Shown: in pieces, positions 12,379 through 43,200 of the stretch | How positions within the stretch are numbered: the stretch's first letter is position 1 | Layout: each line of letters opens with the position of its first letter | Assembly: GCA_958496175.1 (NCBI GenBank) | Contig: OY292279.1 | Location: 11,222,001-11,286,000, forward strand | DNA length: 64,000 nt | Direction: 5' to 3' | Source: Sisyra terminalis | Lineage: Eukaryota; Arthropoda; Insecta; Neuroptera; Sisyridae | The notes under the pieces: generated by a model | Databases searched by the model: none | What the model saw: the letters and a program-made list of their open reading frames with translations, nothing else | What the model was told of the DNA's origin: nothing | Translations under genes and position numbers: made by a program

Positions 12379-15300
12379 GTCGCTGGAAAACGGGAGCCGG
12401 AACAGGAACGCGAGGCTCAACATTGGATTGAAACCGTGATCGGGGAACGTTTCCCCCCGAATCGATCCTACGAGGATGCACTCCGGGATGGAATCATTCT
12501 ATGCAAATTGATGAATCGTCTATGTCCGGGAATTATCCCCAAAATTAATACATCTGGCGGGGATTATAAAATGATGGACAATTTGAGTCAGTAAGTGTCT
12601 ATATCTAAATTACGTAAGGTATTTTACGAGAAAAGACAGGGGAGTAGAATCCCTATTTCTCCTACTTTTAATGGCCGAAAAGAATTATTTTTTCTTGAGT
12701 ATTTTATAGCTTCTACAATAAGACTAAGGGTGTAGATCTTTAAAAATAGCATTTCAAAGCGAATTATTTCATTTAAATTTTGGAGTCTAGTCAACCATTA
12801 CTTAAATTCTCCTACATTTACTTTATACTCTAAGATCTGACTGAGAAATTAGTAGGTACATGAACAATTTAGATAATCAAAATCTAATTTTAAGTATTTT
12901 TACAAGTGGAGGGATTCTTTTTTCATAAGGTGCCAAATAAAAATTTATATACTAACTAGTAGTTGCCCGTTGCATTCGCAACTAAAGGTTTTATCTCAAT
13001 AAAATGTTTAATATGAGATAATGTAGAGTTAATCAACAATCGAAATTTTAAATTTAATAATCAAAGTGTTGTTAAAAGAAAAAAAAGTTTATCTTAAATT
13101 ATATTAAGAAATAAAATATAAGTGTTTTTTTTATATCATTTTAATAACAACATTTTAAATCATGTCATTTCACTAAATTAGTATGAAAATTTAATACTTA
13201 TGTAGTACTTATAATTTTAAATTTTGGTTCGTTTTTCAACAATCAAACTTTTTAAAATCTATTTTTTTATGAACCAATGGTTGTGATCTGGAATAATTAT
13301 ATATTCGGCTGAAAAGCATTAAGGTAGCAATTTTTTGCCATATATTTCACTGTCAATTCAAATATAAAATCTTCGATACTGACTTTTTTTCGGTATTTAG
13401 AACAATTTGAAAACCAATTATTGTTATTGAAAAGAAATAAAATATTCGAATTTACTTCCACGATTTCAACCTATTTCCAACAATTTTGTATGTACAACGT
13501 CCAAATGTGCGAAACCGAATAGCTTTTTAGTCATGTTAACTTACATAAAGGTCATTATTTTTTTCGTTTTACATCGAATTTTCAAATATAAGTGCACATT
13601 TGTGTCGATGAAATATGGAAATTGTTTTCCTTATACGATGCATATATATAATAAGAAAGAATTTTTGAAAATTACTCCCCTTAAAGAGTGAAAAACGGTA
13701 GAAAAGTTTGTAAGGAATAACGTTTAATAAACAATCGAAATTTCAAATTTAATAATCAATCAAAGTCCATTAAAAGCGAAATGTTATTACTGCTTAATAT
13801 AAAACATAGTTGATTTATTATTAGAAACAAAAACTTAGGGTCTGCTTAAAAATTTAAACTCTGATAAGTAGATATATCTGAAAAGGTTAAGTTAAGTTTA
13901 TAAGTGAGCATTAAGTTTTTCGGCTTTCATATATTGTAAACCTGAAAATACGAAATACGTATTCACAAATAAATACATTAGTGAGTGAGTACTCCAACCA
14001 ACATTTTGAATGCGTAAGTAGGAATAACAGAGTGCATGCGCATAGCGTATTCTGCACGGACGCACGGCAAGATAGCCAATTTATATATGATTTTGCAGCC
14101 GGATCCTGTACTATTACAATGAAAGAATTCTTTAGCTCATTGTTGCATTGCTGTATTGCTTTCTGATATTCTTCTTTCTTTGATTTATCGGTTGTATATA
14201 ACTTCAATCTCCATATTTTCTTTGATATTGTTGTGTTTTTACGGTTATTTTAACGACGGGTTCGTTAGGATTTGTTTTGGGACATAAAACAATAACACCG
14301 TTTATTTTTGAACTTTTTTATTTATTTTAACGGTTATAACTGTTTCGTAACTGATTTTGTCGTAACTTTTTCGATACTAACAGGCAACAATCGACTGCCT
14401 TATTTATATTCCCATTTACAGCTTTCAGAAAGTTCAAGACTGTTCCAGACACGTCTTGTAGTTTGAATGTTTTTATCCCTTTCTATCCCATATTAGAACC
14501 ACATGGAAAGTAATCTGGAACGTTTTCTTTCTCTTTTCAATCTAATTATTAGAACATTCGAAAAAAAAGCTAAAATCAAAGCCCGTTTAAGAAATGAAAT
14601 GTCCATCAAAGTCAAGGTTTATAAAATATAATGTGGCCTCATGCGCCACGTGACGTATCCAGAAGAAATTCGTACCTATCTTCAGACTGATTCAAATTTC
14701 AAAATTCTTCGTATGACGTCATTTTTTTTTCTAATGGGGCAACCTGTGTAATTTATAGACATCACATCAAAGTGACCGAAGAAATCAGCAATCCGGCAAA
14801 AGTTCAACTGCATATAACATCGTTATATAAGGGATGATTTTCGGACCAAAGACAGTTTCGGGTTCGTAACAATGTATCAAACGATAGTATAAAAATTTAC
14901 TTTGAAAGTTCTAACAATTGGAGCTTTCGAATCTTCTAAGACCGCAACAATATTATTATCATTGTTCTGAGGCTGCTATAAGTACAAAGGAATCAAAGGA
15001 GTCTTAAAAAAGCCATGTCTTAAACTCAAATTTTGACAAAGCTTTTAATAAACAATAAAAAGCTTGTCATTTAGAAAAAAAATCATTCTTAGATATAATA
15101 TTTTGTAAAATATTCCGAACAATCTGGTACACGTAAAAAAAACAGCCCAGATTTCTGGGAACAATGAAAATTTAAGTAAATTTTACCATAGTTTAATTTT
15201 TTTTTCGATATATGAACCAAGAAGAATCAAATTTCCGATTGAAATTTTTCTTAAAAACGACTATATACGACAATTTTAGTCGGTTTTTTATTAAATATTT

Positions 15301-17403
15301 CAACGATTGCGGTTCTAGAAAGTTAATTTTAAACAACATTTAGACTGCGGTGATTTCAATATAGTTAAAACGGTATCTTAATCAATAGAAGAAAAGAACG
15401 CGCCTAATACGTTGAAGCATGTTGACCGCATTGGGAAAGACGGATTGTTAAAATGGCTTTTGGTATTTTTGATCCATCTATTACACCTGTGATTAGGAGC
15501 ACATAAAAAAATTATATTATTTTAATAGTTGACATCATTGTAGACTTTGATCAACAAAATTTTATTTACTATAATTTTTATTAGAATAAATTCAAATTTA
15601 ATATAATTCAACAATGATAACGACATCTTAAAAATCGATCAACTAAAGAAGGAAAACAGGAGAGTAGTTGAAGAAGCGATAAATTATAAATATTTTGGGG
15701 GAAAAATAGGAAAAGATGTTCAAAATTTGAGTAATTCTTTGTTATAATTTTAATATTAAAAACGGAAATAAGGTCAAATTCTATTTGAATTAAAAAATTT
15801 AAAATTTTGAGATTTCAGTTGGAATTCCTGGAAATAAAATGTAAAAAATATTATTAATTTATAGCGGAGCGCTACAAATGTTCTATTAATAATTAGTTTA
15901 GGTTCTGACGACAAAATTTATGAATGAAAAAACAAATCTAGATGGCAAAATTAATTATTATTATTCCATATTTTATGAATTGCATTGCATTAATAGGGTC
16001 AGATAATTGAAGCATGAAATCGAAATAATAATTAATTCATAACGATTACGAAGTGAACATTAATAGAGATCATATTATTCGTTAAAATTGATAGCTTGGT
16101 GCATAGATTACTTAATTTTTGAACTAGAAAATGGGAAAATTATTTTCCTTTTTTTCCAGGTTATTTCCATGAATTGTTGAATTAACTTTTGTCTTTAAAA
16201 TTGTTTTTTTTTTAAATATTGTTGTTCTTTTCGGAACAAAAATCGGAAATTTTTCGATAATTTGAAGTTCATTATGCCCTTATAGTTTTAAAATTATTTA
16301 TCAATGTTTATCGGCAATTGGACGTTGGGGAATCATTTATCCAATTGCTTTATTTATTTATTCTATCAAAATTGCGATAAAATTGATGGAAATCATATCT
16401 GGAAACCTTATATAGTAATGCAATTTATCATCGTTTAATTAGACTACCACTTGGTGATTTTTTCGTGACACAATATGGAACAGTCAAGTAGGCCGGTGTC
16501 GACAACTTAACACTTATTTAGTATCAGGAGAGTAGAATAAGGCGACTTGGAGCCCTAACTTACTATATAGTTACTATATTGGATAAGCACCGCCTCCGTT
16601 GAAAATCTCCACTTAGTCGTTTCCACTGGTTTCCACCACGCAAACGAGTAACTCTCTCCAAGTAACGACGAAGTTCTCTAGAAATTTACTAAGTTATTCC
16701 ATTAGAATCCGGCTCCCATAATAATCAAATTCCACACTTTGGTGCCTATTGGGAAAAAATTGTAATGAGTGAAAAACATATGTGAAGATGACACCCACAC
16801 AAGAGTTATGGCAGAAGGCTTTTTAAATTGTTTGACGGTTGTAAAATTAAAAGAATGATCTGGATTTATACCAGGAGCATAGGAGTGGTCGGTACACTTT
16901 TAAAATGGAACAAGTTCAGTGTACCACCACGAGACGAGGTTGTTATCGTATAGTTATGCAACTTGGCATTTCTCATTTTAAATTCTTTTGTTTTTTTTTT
17001 CAACGTTTTTTAACGATCTTATATTCTTTTTCAGGTTTCAAAACGCGTGCGTCAAATACGGCTTGGCTGATGTGGATTTATTTCAAACCACTGATTTGTG
17101 GGATCGCAAAAATATCGCTTTAGTTACACAAACGATTTTCGCAATTGGACGCACGGTATGTATATACTGATAGTTTTCTTTGGAAAAATAGTAATCCTAA
17201 TTTGTTTTTAGGCTTATAAACATCCGGAGTGGCGTGGACCATGTCTAGGACCTCGGCCTTCTGAAGAAAATCGGCGAGATTGGTCGGAGGAACAATTACG
17301 GGCTGGCGAGGCAATTATTGGTCTTCAAGCTGGCACAAATAAAGGGGCTAATCAATCAGGCCAAAGTTTTGGAGCCACTCGTAAAATTTTGCTTGGAAAA
17401 TAA
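12379..17403 (+). CDS. Mp20: Muscle protein 20 (calponin family), first exon not found
   Basis: Actin-associated muscle protein with one CH domain and one C-terminal calponin-like repeat. Three plus-strand exons are seen: 12379-12590, 17035-17155 and 17212-17403, together 525 nt (174 residues plus stop), with matching GT/AG ends and phases. The CH domain contains REAQHWIETVIGERFP, YEDALRDGIILCKLMN and KINTSGGDYKMMDN. The third exon has IGLQAGTNKGANQSGQSFG and ends TRKILLGK, which is the Mp20 signature. The first exon here starts at an AG acceptor (no ATG), so a short upstream exon of about 10 codons is missing; nothing convincing was found upstream. The intron 12591-17034 is 4.4 kb and repeat-filled. 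A poly(A) signal AATAAA lies at 17511. Confidence 0.9.
12954..14000. mobile_element. Helitron-related repeat in the Mp20 intron
   Basis: The left edge is CTAGTAGTTGCCCGTTGC, which on the opposite strand reads as a Helitron 3' end (hairpin TTGCGAATGCAA, then CGGGCAACTACTAG). The following kilobase matches the core of the Helitron at 4555-5535 in the same orientation as there. The end orientation and core orientation therefore disagree, suggesting a chimera or two insertions. Right boundary about 13990-14000, uncertain. Confidence 0.5.
14421..14575. promoter_or_regulatory. Second heat-shock-element array in the Mp20 intron
   Basis: A run of 5-bp units GAA-TTC-GAC-TTC-GAC at 14428-14450, each separated by exactly two bases, gives a five-unit HSE with three perfect and two near-perfect units. 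Further pairs are near 14530 (CTGGAACGTTTTC) and about 14551 (GAACATTCGAAA). A TATA-like TTTATAAAATA lies at about 14619. No reading frame is visible downstream. This is a motif call only. Confidence 0.45.
14760..14895 (-). repeat. Isolated unit of the 320-bp foldback satellite
   Basis: It matches the units in the large inverted repeat at 40-49 kb, including ATAACATCGTTATATAAGG, ACAGTTTCGGGTTCGTAAC and AATGTATCAAACGATA, in the orientation of the right arm. This shows the unit is dispersed, not confined to the foldback. Confidence 0.75.
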
Positions 17404-18317
17404 AGGGATAAAGCAATGGAAAATGAGAGATCTAACTTCTTGTACTTAACCGAATTAATTTTTAAATATTGTAATGAATCAATTTATTATTTCTAATTTA
17501 TTAACGCTGAAATAAAACATATATTTTATCATAAATTTCTATTTCCTTTCGTTTTGGATTTCTAGGGAGCCGAAGCGGAAATTTTCACTGAAATAATAGT
17601 TCCTTAAGCCGATTAGTTAAGGTGGCCACTCTAAAATCGATAGGTTTAATGGGTTTAATTCGTGTATCGAGCAAATTTTCAATATTTCTCGAATACAGTT
17701 TTATTAAAAACCCTAAAGCAATTAAACAATGACATTTGAAAAATATAATTTTTATATAAAACTAAAAATCATATTTTAAAATAATGTATTAGGTTAAATA
17801 GGGGGCCCAGAGGCGAAGCCCCGGTGAGGGTTGGAAGGCGTCGCCCATATCTGGTAATATTGCATTTTCGATTTGGACTTTAGTTTTATTTGCCAGTCAG
17901 GCCATTAGAATGGGGACAATTCTTAGAAGGGGGGCTAAGCCCCCAACCCCTGAAACCCTTGTCTACAATTTTTGCTAATATTTACCTTTTTTTCATGAAA
18001 ATTCCGAGAAGTCCATCTAAAAATTATTTCTAAGTATCTACAAGTATATTTCGTAAACAATACAAGATATCGACATATCGATAAATTTTATTCTTTATTT
18101 TCGTTTTATTTCGTCGAGACCTATAAGAATCCTTTGTTAAATCGTGGCACCGGAAGAATCTTAGTATCCCCCCTTGATTTTTGTGTAATTAAATTGATAG
18201 ATCATTTAGTATCGCAAAATACCATCGGAACGCTACTGTATATTATCTATTACGTGTAATAGCATACCTAATACACATATTCGGCAGATTATTGTGCCTA
18301 TAGTTCATATATTAGAC

Positions 18318-18669
18318 CAGTGATTCCCAAAGTGGTCTATATCGACCCCTAAGGGTCTATGACAACCTGCAAGAGGTCTACGTCAGCGAAAAAAACTTTG
18401 GGGGTCCATGAAATGAAAATGGGGGTCCACGATAGTGGATCTCAACACATACACTGATAGTACCTATTTACTTACATCATACTATCTTATAATATCAAGA
18501 CATATACATTATTTATAGAAGTACCTATGTTTTTACTTTAAGGTTTTAATACTAAACTTCACTGCAGTTAGAAATTTACAGGAAATCAATATCAGGAAAG
18601 TAGGGGGTCTACCCAACATGGAAAAACATGGAAAGGGGTCTAACACACAAAAAAGTTTGGGGAACTCTG
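18318..18669. mobile_element. hAT-type MITE with perfect 8-bp target duplication
   Basis: It starts CAGTGATTCCCAAA and ends TTTGGGGAACTCTG, imperfect inverted ends of the hAT type. It is flanked by TATTAGAC on both sides (18310-18317 and 18670-18677). The interior is rich in GGGTCTA/GGGTCC repeats. No transposase. 352 bp. Confidence 0.9.
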
Positions 18670-19135
18670 TATTAGACAAAGGCGTTACGTTTTTCACGAA
18701 TTAGGTATTTTTTGCTGATTTTATGTAATATACAATTTCAGAAATTCGGTGTAATATGTACACATTTTGCTACTTATACAAAATGTATATTACATATTAT
18801 ATAAATTAACCGTTTATCAATAAAACATTGATCAAGCATTTACCATATAGAAGTCGATTATTGCCGTAAAATATAATGTATAGATATGTATAAATAATCC
18901 AAAATATCAGCGTCATTTTAACACAATAGAGTTGTATATTTTATTTACTCATTTGTATTGGAACTGGTTTTTAATTCAAAGATAGAAAATATAATGTTAT
19001 ATAATCTACCAATCGAATTTTCTTACATTATTTTAAAAATTGCATTGATTAATTTCAAAAAAATATCTTCCTTTTAAATGCATTTTAGTTCTCATAATAA
19101 TAGTAGGTAAATGTATGTAATATTTATGCATATAT

Positions 19136-19382
19136 GACTCGTTTATTTTGAAAGTGGCGTAAGTCCATTTCAAGGACGGTCTATGTGGTGATTCTTCTTC
19201 TTGTAACTAGAACAAAGTATGCTAATCATTTAACTGCTAATTTTTCAGAAATTACTGATTTCATTTTAGTTGTTAACAAAAACGCCAATTATTCCCTCCT
19301 CCTTAATATCTTATGTTCCTATGGCTAAAAATGATAGGGATTGTTCTTGAAATGGACTTAACTCACTTTCAAAATAAACAAC
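19136..19382. mobile_element. MITE family 'GTTTATTTTGAAAGTG', copy A
   Basis: Inverted ends GTTTATTTTGAAAGTG... and the complement at the right, continuing for about 38 bp (GTAAGTCCATTTCAAG). It is flanked by GCATATAT on both sides (19128-19135 and 19383-19390). 247 bp, no coding. A reversed copy is at 55683-55939. Confidence 0.85.
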
Positions 19383-20567
19383 GCATATATCGGCAAAGCA
19401 AAGAACAAATATTGTAAAGACAAACCAATAAAAAGCTCAACTTATAGAGTAGATAGTAGTTTATAGTAAACAGTAACGGATCTAAAATCAGTCAATATTA
19501 TAAAATGATACAATACAAGTATTATCTTTATTGTTACATTCTTATTATTATGAAATGTCGACGAAAAATCAAATTTCATTTATGCAAAACGACAATCACT
19601 GAGTATTACTCATCCTATAAAAATTTCATTAGTTTTTAATTTCATCAATGTTATTACAGAAGAATACATTTGAAATATGATCCTTAACACTTGTAAATAT
19701 TACGCCTTAGAATACAAAATGTAAATAGAAAGTATCAAGCATTATAAATGGCAAAGGTGGGCATAAAACAATGAAAAATTTGACTTATTATTTGTATGTA
19801 CGTATGTTTTGTATTTTTCATGTAATAATAACTTCATCATTTCTACTATTAAAGGTTAAAGGTTTTCATAGTTTTCTCAAGTTATTCATTTGGTATAAGA
19901 ATGACTCATTCAATATTAATTTGGTAAGTTAATTTTGCACTTCTCAACAAATCCATGAAAGTGCTTTTAAAAAAATGATGGAAATATTTTCCGTTTTCTG
20001 AATCCTGTATGAGTGCAATATTGTTTATAAGTAAGTTTTAAAAATAATTTATACAATACAATACCGCTTTAAATTTTAAATATATCATTTTATTCTAAGG
20101 AAATTTATAAATATCGTTTATATATAATGTATCAAGCACATTAGCTTGTTTGAAAATTCCCACTCAAAATTTCGCAATTGTTAGCTAGCGCCACCACGCA
20201 GAAACACCACCAACTAATGTGATTTATTAAATAATCTTGTCAATTTACAAATAATAAAAATAAGAAATATATTTTATTTCAAGGATTTTTTGCAAACATT
20301 GTATTTGTTCAACAATAAAAATTTATTGTCAATTTAACAAGAGTGATAACAAATAAAATCATTCTTTTCAAGCAAGTTAACCTTTATTATTTGCTATGTG
20401 CATTTCAGTTATTGAATCTGAATTTTAAGAACTTGTTTGCATTTGTTACCGTTGACCTATTGATGTTATTTGAATTGGATTCCATTGAAATTAAGCCAAA
20501 AATCCAAATTACATACCAAATAATGATTTGGAACGATCTGGAATGGTTTTCTGGCTAAACGCAAACA

Positions 20568-38149
<17,582 letters not shown>

Positions 38150-39690
38150 CAGCACGTCAATGCCCATACTGTTTGTATGATGGCAATTTTGTTGCTTGCG
38201 ATTTATTTGAAAGAAATTGTATAAATGAAGAATAGAACGATGGTGATTGATAGCTTTAGCAATCACAAATTGCACATTAATGCCCCGCGTGTGCCTTTTA
38301 TGTTTATATTTTGCCATAAATAATTAATTGCTTTATTTTTTCTAGAAATAAACTCGAAAACTGTACACATTTGAAAGAATTCTTCTAAGTACAAAATTTC
38401 TTCATGAGGATGGCTAAGGTGGAAATTATGTTCGTGATATGACTTCAGGTTGATCAAGGAACTGAGTTTATTTAATCGTTCCAAACTTCATGTGGAAGTA
38501 TGCTATTATAGTTTACAGCTTAAAATTTACGATTTTCTCCCATACTTACGAGCAATGATGTGATTTTTCTAAGTAGTGAAGTTTGGTACGATTGAAATAA
38601 TTGTACCTATGATTGATCTGAAGTCACTACAAATCAAATAAGAACTTTAGCCAAAAAGTCTATGAAACGTTAAGAAAAATAATAAGGATTAACGAATCTC
38701 TAGAAGAAAGCAAAATTCAATACTCGAATGTTATTGGAAAGGAAATAAGTTGCGCTTGCAATAAAAAACTAATTTCTTTTTTTCGAAAAGCTTTAGAAGC
38801 TTTTTAGGCCTTGTAGTTTCTAATACGAATCGAATTTTCGTTACTAACAGTGCCATTGATTTTTTGTGAGGAAAATGAAAGGGCTCAACATACAAACATA
38901 TTTTTACTAAACGAGATTCAAAATTGTCTGTGATAACTTTTTTTTTTGTTGTTTTTATACTTGAAAAGTGTTCTTTTTTTTTAATTTAAAAAAAAAAACT
39001 TAACGTTTTTAGAGCCCAAACGCATCACATTTGAATTAATATTATATAAGATAAGAAAACATTGAATATATTTACTAATAATACAAATGTAGGAGTTTAT
39101 TATTTTCTGAGAAATTTATTACCAACTATGGAATTGAAATTATATTATTGAAAGTTGTTTGAATTAATAAAAAAAATGTGAATAAAGAATGTTACGATAA
39201 AAGCTGATTTTCATATTTGTTATAAAGATCACATAATCTTTTTACTTTTTCTATGTTATGTTAGGTCTATTTGATTATGAAGTCTCTGGTAAGATCTTCA
39301 AGAATGTCCCACATATTTCACCCTTTGACCTTATTAAGAGAATAATAGTGAAAATTAAATGATAAAATAACCTTCAGCGGTTAGAGGAGCTGGCGTAGTT
39401 GCTTTTAAATTTCACTACGAAATGTAGGGAATATAACTTCAACGTATTTAATTATAGTTTAGGATATAATTCATTTTTTAACCAAAATAAAGAACCATCT
39501 GAATCAACGATTTTCACACTAACTTTAAGCCACCTTTAAATAAGGGACACAAGCAAATCACAGAATATTTTTTCAAAAAAATTATATAATGTTAATCATT
39601 ACTACTGTACAATTTTGATCGGTTATTTTGGTGTTATAACGAGTGATAAAAATTTAGTTGGAACACTTACAATTCAATAAAATACAAATC
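38150..39690. other. ASK1 3' region, no gene
   Basis: AT-rich sequence with poly(A) signals AATAAA at 38347 and 39180 in the ASK1 direction. No conserved reading frame on either strand. It likely holds the ASK1 3' UTR and then ends at the foldback. Confidence 0.6.
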
Positions 39691-40084
39691 AATCAATTTG
39701 CAATGGTATTACTCGTTATTTCATCGTCGAAACCAAGCGTAAAGAACAATAATACTTTAATTAATAAATCTTTAGTTTTAGTATATGCAACCAAACATAC
39801 ATTCTCGTAAGACGTTTAAGAAGCCTTATAAACCTTGCATTATCACATATTTATGAAGTTAAGGAAGATTTATGTAAATTTACCATAGTGCTTCTCAAAC
39901 AATCAATACTTGCGATATAATTTTCATTTATAACTTGAGATTGATTATAGTCTGCCATCATTTTGGAGGCTGATTTAATTTTTTATGTACACCTTTTGAC
40001 TGCATGGATTATTTTCAAAAACAAATGATCCTAGTCTCTGGAAGGAAAAGAATTTATGTAATAAGCATATCTATAAATGAAATC

Positions 40085-41550
40085 TATCTTTGGTTCAAAA
40101 AGCATTCCTTATATATCGATGTTACATGCGATTGAAGTTTAGATAGTTGGATAATTTCTTCGGGCATTTTGATGGTCGATTTCATCCCTTAAACGTGGTT
40201 TGTTTTCGGAAAAATTTGCACAGCATGTACAGAAGGACGTATAATTTCGATTGGTATCCTTAAATTTTTTTTTTAAATTTGGCGATTTTCGTGAAAAATC
40301 AACGATGGTTCTTTTGAACCCACGGTTCTTTTTGACGAAAAATTTTTTTGTTTCGAAAGTTAAACGTTTTGTTATATTATCATTTAATACATTGTTACGA
40401 ACCTGAAACTGCATTTGGTTCGAAAATCTTCCTTTATTTAACGATGTTATGAGATTGAAGTTTAGATGGTTTGATGATTTCTTCTGGGACTGTGATGGTC
40501 GATTTTATCCCTTAAACGAGGTTCGTTTTCAGAAAAATTTGCACAGCATGTATGGGAAGACTTATATTTTCAATTGGCATCGTTAATTTTTTTTTTTTTT
40601 GAAATTTGACGATTTCGTGAAAAATCAACGATAGTCAACCCACGGTTTGTCTTGACGAAAAATTTTCTTGTTTCGAATTCGATGTAAATTGTTAAATTAT
40701 CGATTAATATATTATAACGAACCCGAAAATACTATTGATTTGAAAATCATTCCTTATATAACGGTGTTACATGCGATTGAACTATGAATGGTTTTCTATG
40801 ATTTCTTTTGCCACTTTGATGGTCGATTTCATCCCTTAAACGTGCTTTGTTTGCGGAAAAAATTGCACAGCATGTAAGGTTGGACGTATTTTATGGATTG
40901 GCATAGTAAAAAAAAAAAAATTAATTTGGATGATTTTCGTGAAAAACCAACGATGGTTAACCCACGATTCTTTTTGACGAAAAATTTTTTAGTTTCGAAA
41001 GTTAAACGTTTTGTTATATTATGGTTTAATTTATTGTTACGAACCGGAAACTATATTTGGTTCGAAAATTGTCCCTTATTTAACGATGTTATATGGGAAT
41101 GAAGTTTAGATGGTTTGATGATTTCTTCTGGTACTGTGATGGTCGATTTCAACCCTTAAACGTAGATTGTTTACGGAAAAATTTCCACAGCATTTACGGG
41201 TGGACATATATTATGGATTGGCATCGTTAAAAAAAAGTTTACTTATTGACGGTTTTCGTGAAAAATCAACGATGGTTAACCCACGATTTTTTTTTATTTT
41301 CGAGTTCAGAGTATATTGTGCTATATTTGTTTGATACGTTTGATACATTGTTACGAACCCAAAACTGTCCTTAATTTGAAAATCATTCCTTATATAACGA
41401 TATTACATGCAATTCAGCTTTAGACGGATCGCTGATTTCTTCGGGCACTTTGATGGTCAATTTCGTCCATTAAATGAGGTTTGTTTTCGAAAAAATTGGC
41501 CCAGCATGTATGGTTGCACGTATATTTTCAATTAGCATCCTTTAAAATTT
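40085..41550 (+). repeat. Five tandem units of about 320 bp in the left foldback arm
   Basis: The landmark GATTGAAGTTTAGATGG (or its variants) recurs at about 40128, 40450, 40770, 41092 and 41406, spacing 322, 320, 322 and 314 bp. Each unit also contains GATGGTCGATTTCATCCCTT, TTGCACAGCATGTA and GTGAAAAATCAACGATGG. Units differ at many positions, so the array is not freshly amplified. Confidence 0.9.
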
Positions 41551-41617
41551 TCCTTTCATCTTCAAGGGGAACTTCTTTTGCTTCTTTCGTTTTCAATAAA
41601 TAAAAGTTTTTCTTATG

Positions 41618-41692
41618 GTGAGTAAAATGTTAATGGTTAGTCTGGTGTTGAAAGTACATACATTTTTTAATATTTATTTCTTTTTTTCACAG
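41618..41692 (+). other. Intron-like sequence in the left arm
   Basis: GTGAGTAAAATG at the front, a pyrimidine tract and CACAG at the back, 75 bp, the size of the small introns in the neighbouring genes. The right arm has the mirror copy (46651-46727) with both splice ends preserved. No long frame is on either side; the exon after it begins TAGTTACTCAACAATGGCAA. Confidence 0.45.
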
Positions 41693-42597
41693 TAGTTACT
41701 CAACAATGGCAACATTCGATCACAAAGGAGAATAAGTCATCTTTCGATTGCTGTTCACCATCATAGTATAAATGGATCATTGAATTAAAATTAGTGAATT
41801 TTTGAAGTGAATAGTGAATAATTTCGGAAAAAAATTTATCCGAAAAAAATAATCAGTGATAGTTTTGAATTTGTGGTGTTAATCTTAAGTGCTAAGTGAT
41901 GAAATCAAGGACGATCAATCCTTTTGAAAAATGTTTGTGTAGTTAATAGTAAAAAATGCAATATGTTCCATCAGCATTTTTATATAATTTATTTAATAAT
42001 ATTTATTTAATAAAAATCAATATTTATAGCGAGGTTTTTTTATATAAATCTTAACAAAATATACCTAATGGAAATTCTATATTAATAAATAATATCTCAA
42101 AAATTATTGTAAAAAAAATAATTATTAACGGATTATAAATTTGGCAACAAATATTATGTAGAAATATCAATTGTTAAAAATGTTTTTTGTATTTCAAACT
42201 AATTTGAGTTCAATAAATATTAACTTTCTTTTGGAAATCGTTGTTTTATTTTTTAAGAATTATATTTCAGGGTACCCATTTCTTTTTCAGTATTTTGTAT
42301 TTTTAATTATGGAACAATAATGATATTAAATAGAGGTTGTTTGAAATTATTGCGAAACTTAGTTATGTAAAGATTTTTGGGAATGTTAAATAATTCATTT
42401 AATGTTTTTCAAGCAACCCTTATTTAATATTATTATTATTTTTTGATTTAATTTTGGCATTTCGAGTATCAATTTCGTGGAACAAAGAAGTTTACGATTT
42501 CGATTAACGCAATAAATATAAGCGAATAATTCAGCAATCGTAAGAGAAGGAAAAATTTTCAAAGTTAAAATAAAAGTTTTAATGCTTAGCCAAGAGA

Positions 42598-42672
42598 CTT
42601 GTTATGGCCAAGTGGGCATGAGGCGGTAAATAGAGAACAGAAGTTTGCAAGTTCAAATCCCGATCCCGTAAT
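42598..42672 (+). repeat. tRNA-like A/B-box module (left arm)
   Basis: TGGCCAAGTGGG resembles a pol III A box, and about 45 bp later AGTTCAAATCCC resembles a B box. The mirror copy in the right arm (45720-45790) has the better AGTTCGAATCCC. The T-stem does not pair properly and no acceptor stem forms, so this is not a working tRNA. It looks like a tRNA-derived element. Confidence 0.5.
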
Positions 42673-43131
42673 TTTTTTTTTATTTTTTTTAACAATTTTT
42701 TTTTGTTACATCTTAAAGTATCAAATAATAACTCACCTTAATTAAACTCACCTTTTGAAAATGTCTTGTAAGTTTTTATTGAATGCTGCGTTTATGCAAC
42801 CTATGTTACATTCAAGTTTAACATTGCAGTATTACGTTAATTTTTTTTTCCCGACATCAATGTTGTTATTATCGAAAAGAATTTTACGTCCGTAGACTCT
42901 TTCGATAGTGTTTGAATTACTTTATCGATTAACGTAACGAAATATACGGAAATGCTAATGAGAATAAAAAATTCTACAATTTTTCCGATCTTAACATGAA
43001 GTAGGTATCGATGGTGAGAAAATTATCGGGAAATTCTAATTATTTCGATCCAAAAATTTTTCAATATTCTACAAATCTCATAAGAATTGTTTATATATGA
43101 GTTTCAACGTCATTTACATATATCATCTGAT

Positions 43132-43200
43132 AGCCGAGTCGTCATGGTCGCCGTTGCTGTTGTCGGAGTCGAGGTCCCTGGTTCGCATCCCTTATGGTCC
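43132..43200 (+). repeat. Second tRNA-like A/B-box module (left arm)
   Basis: TAGCCGAGTCGTCATGG (A-box-like) is followed by GGTTCGCATCCC (B-box-like). The mirror copy at 45045-45117 in the right arm differs at only a few positions. No cloverleaf could be drawn by hand. Confidence 0.45.
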
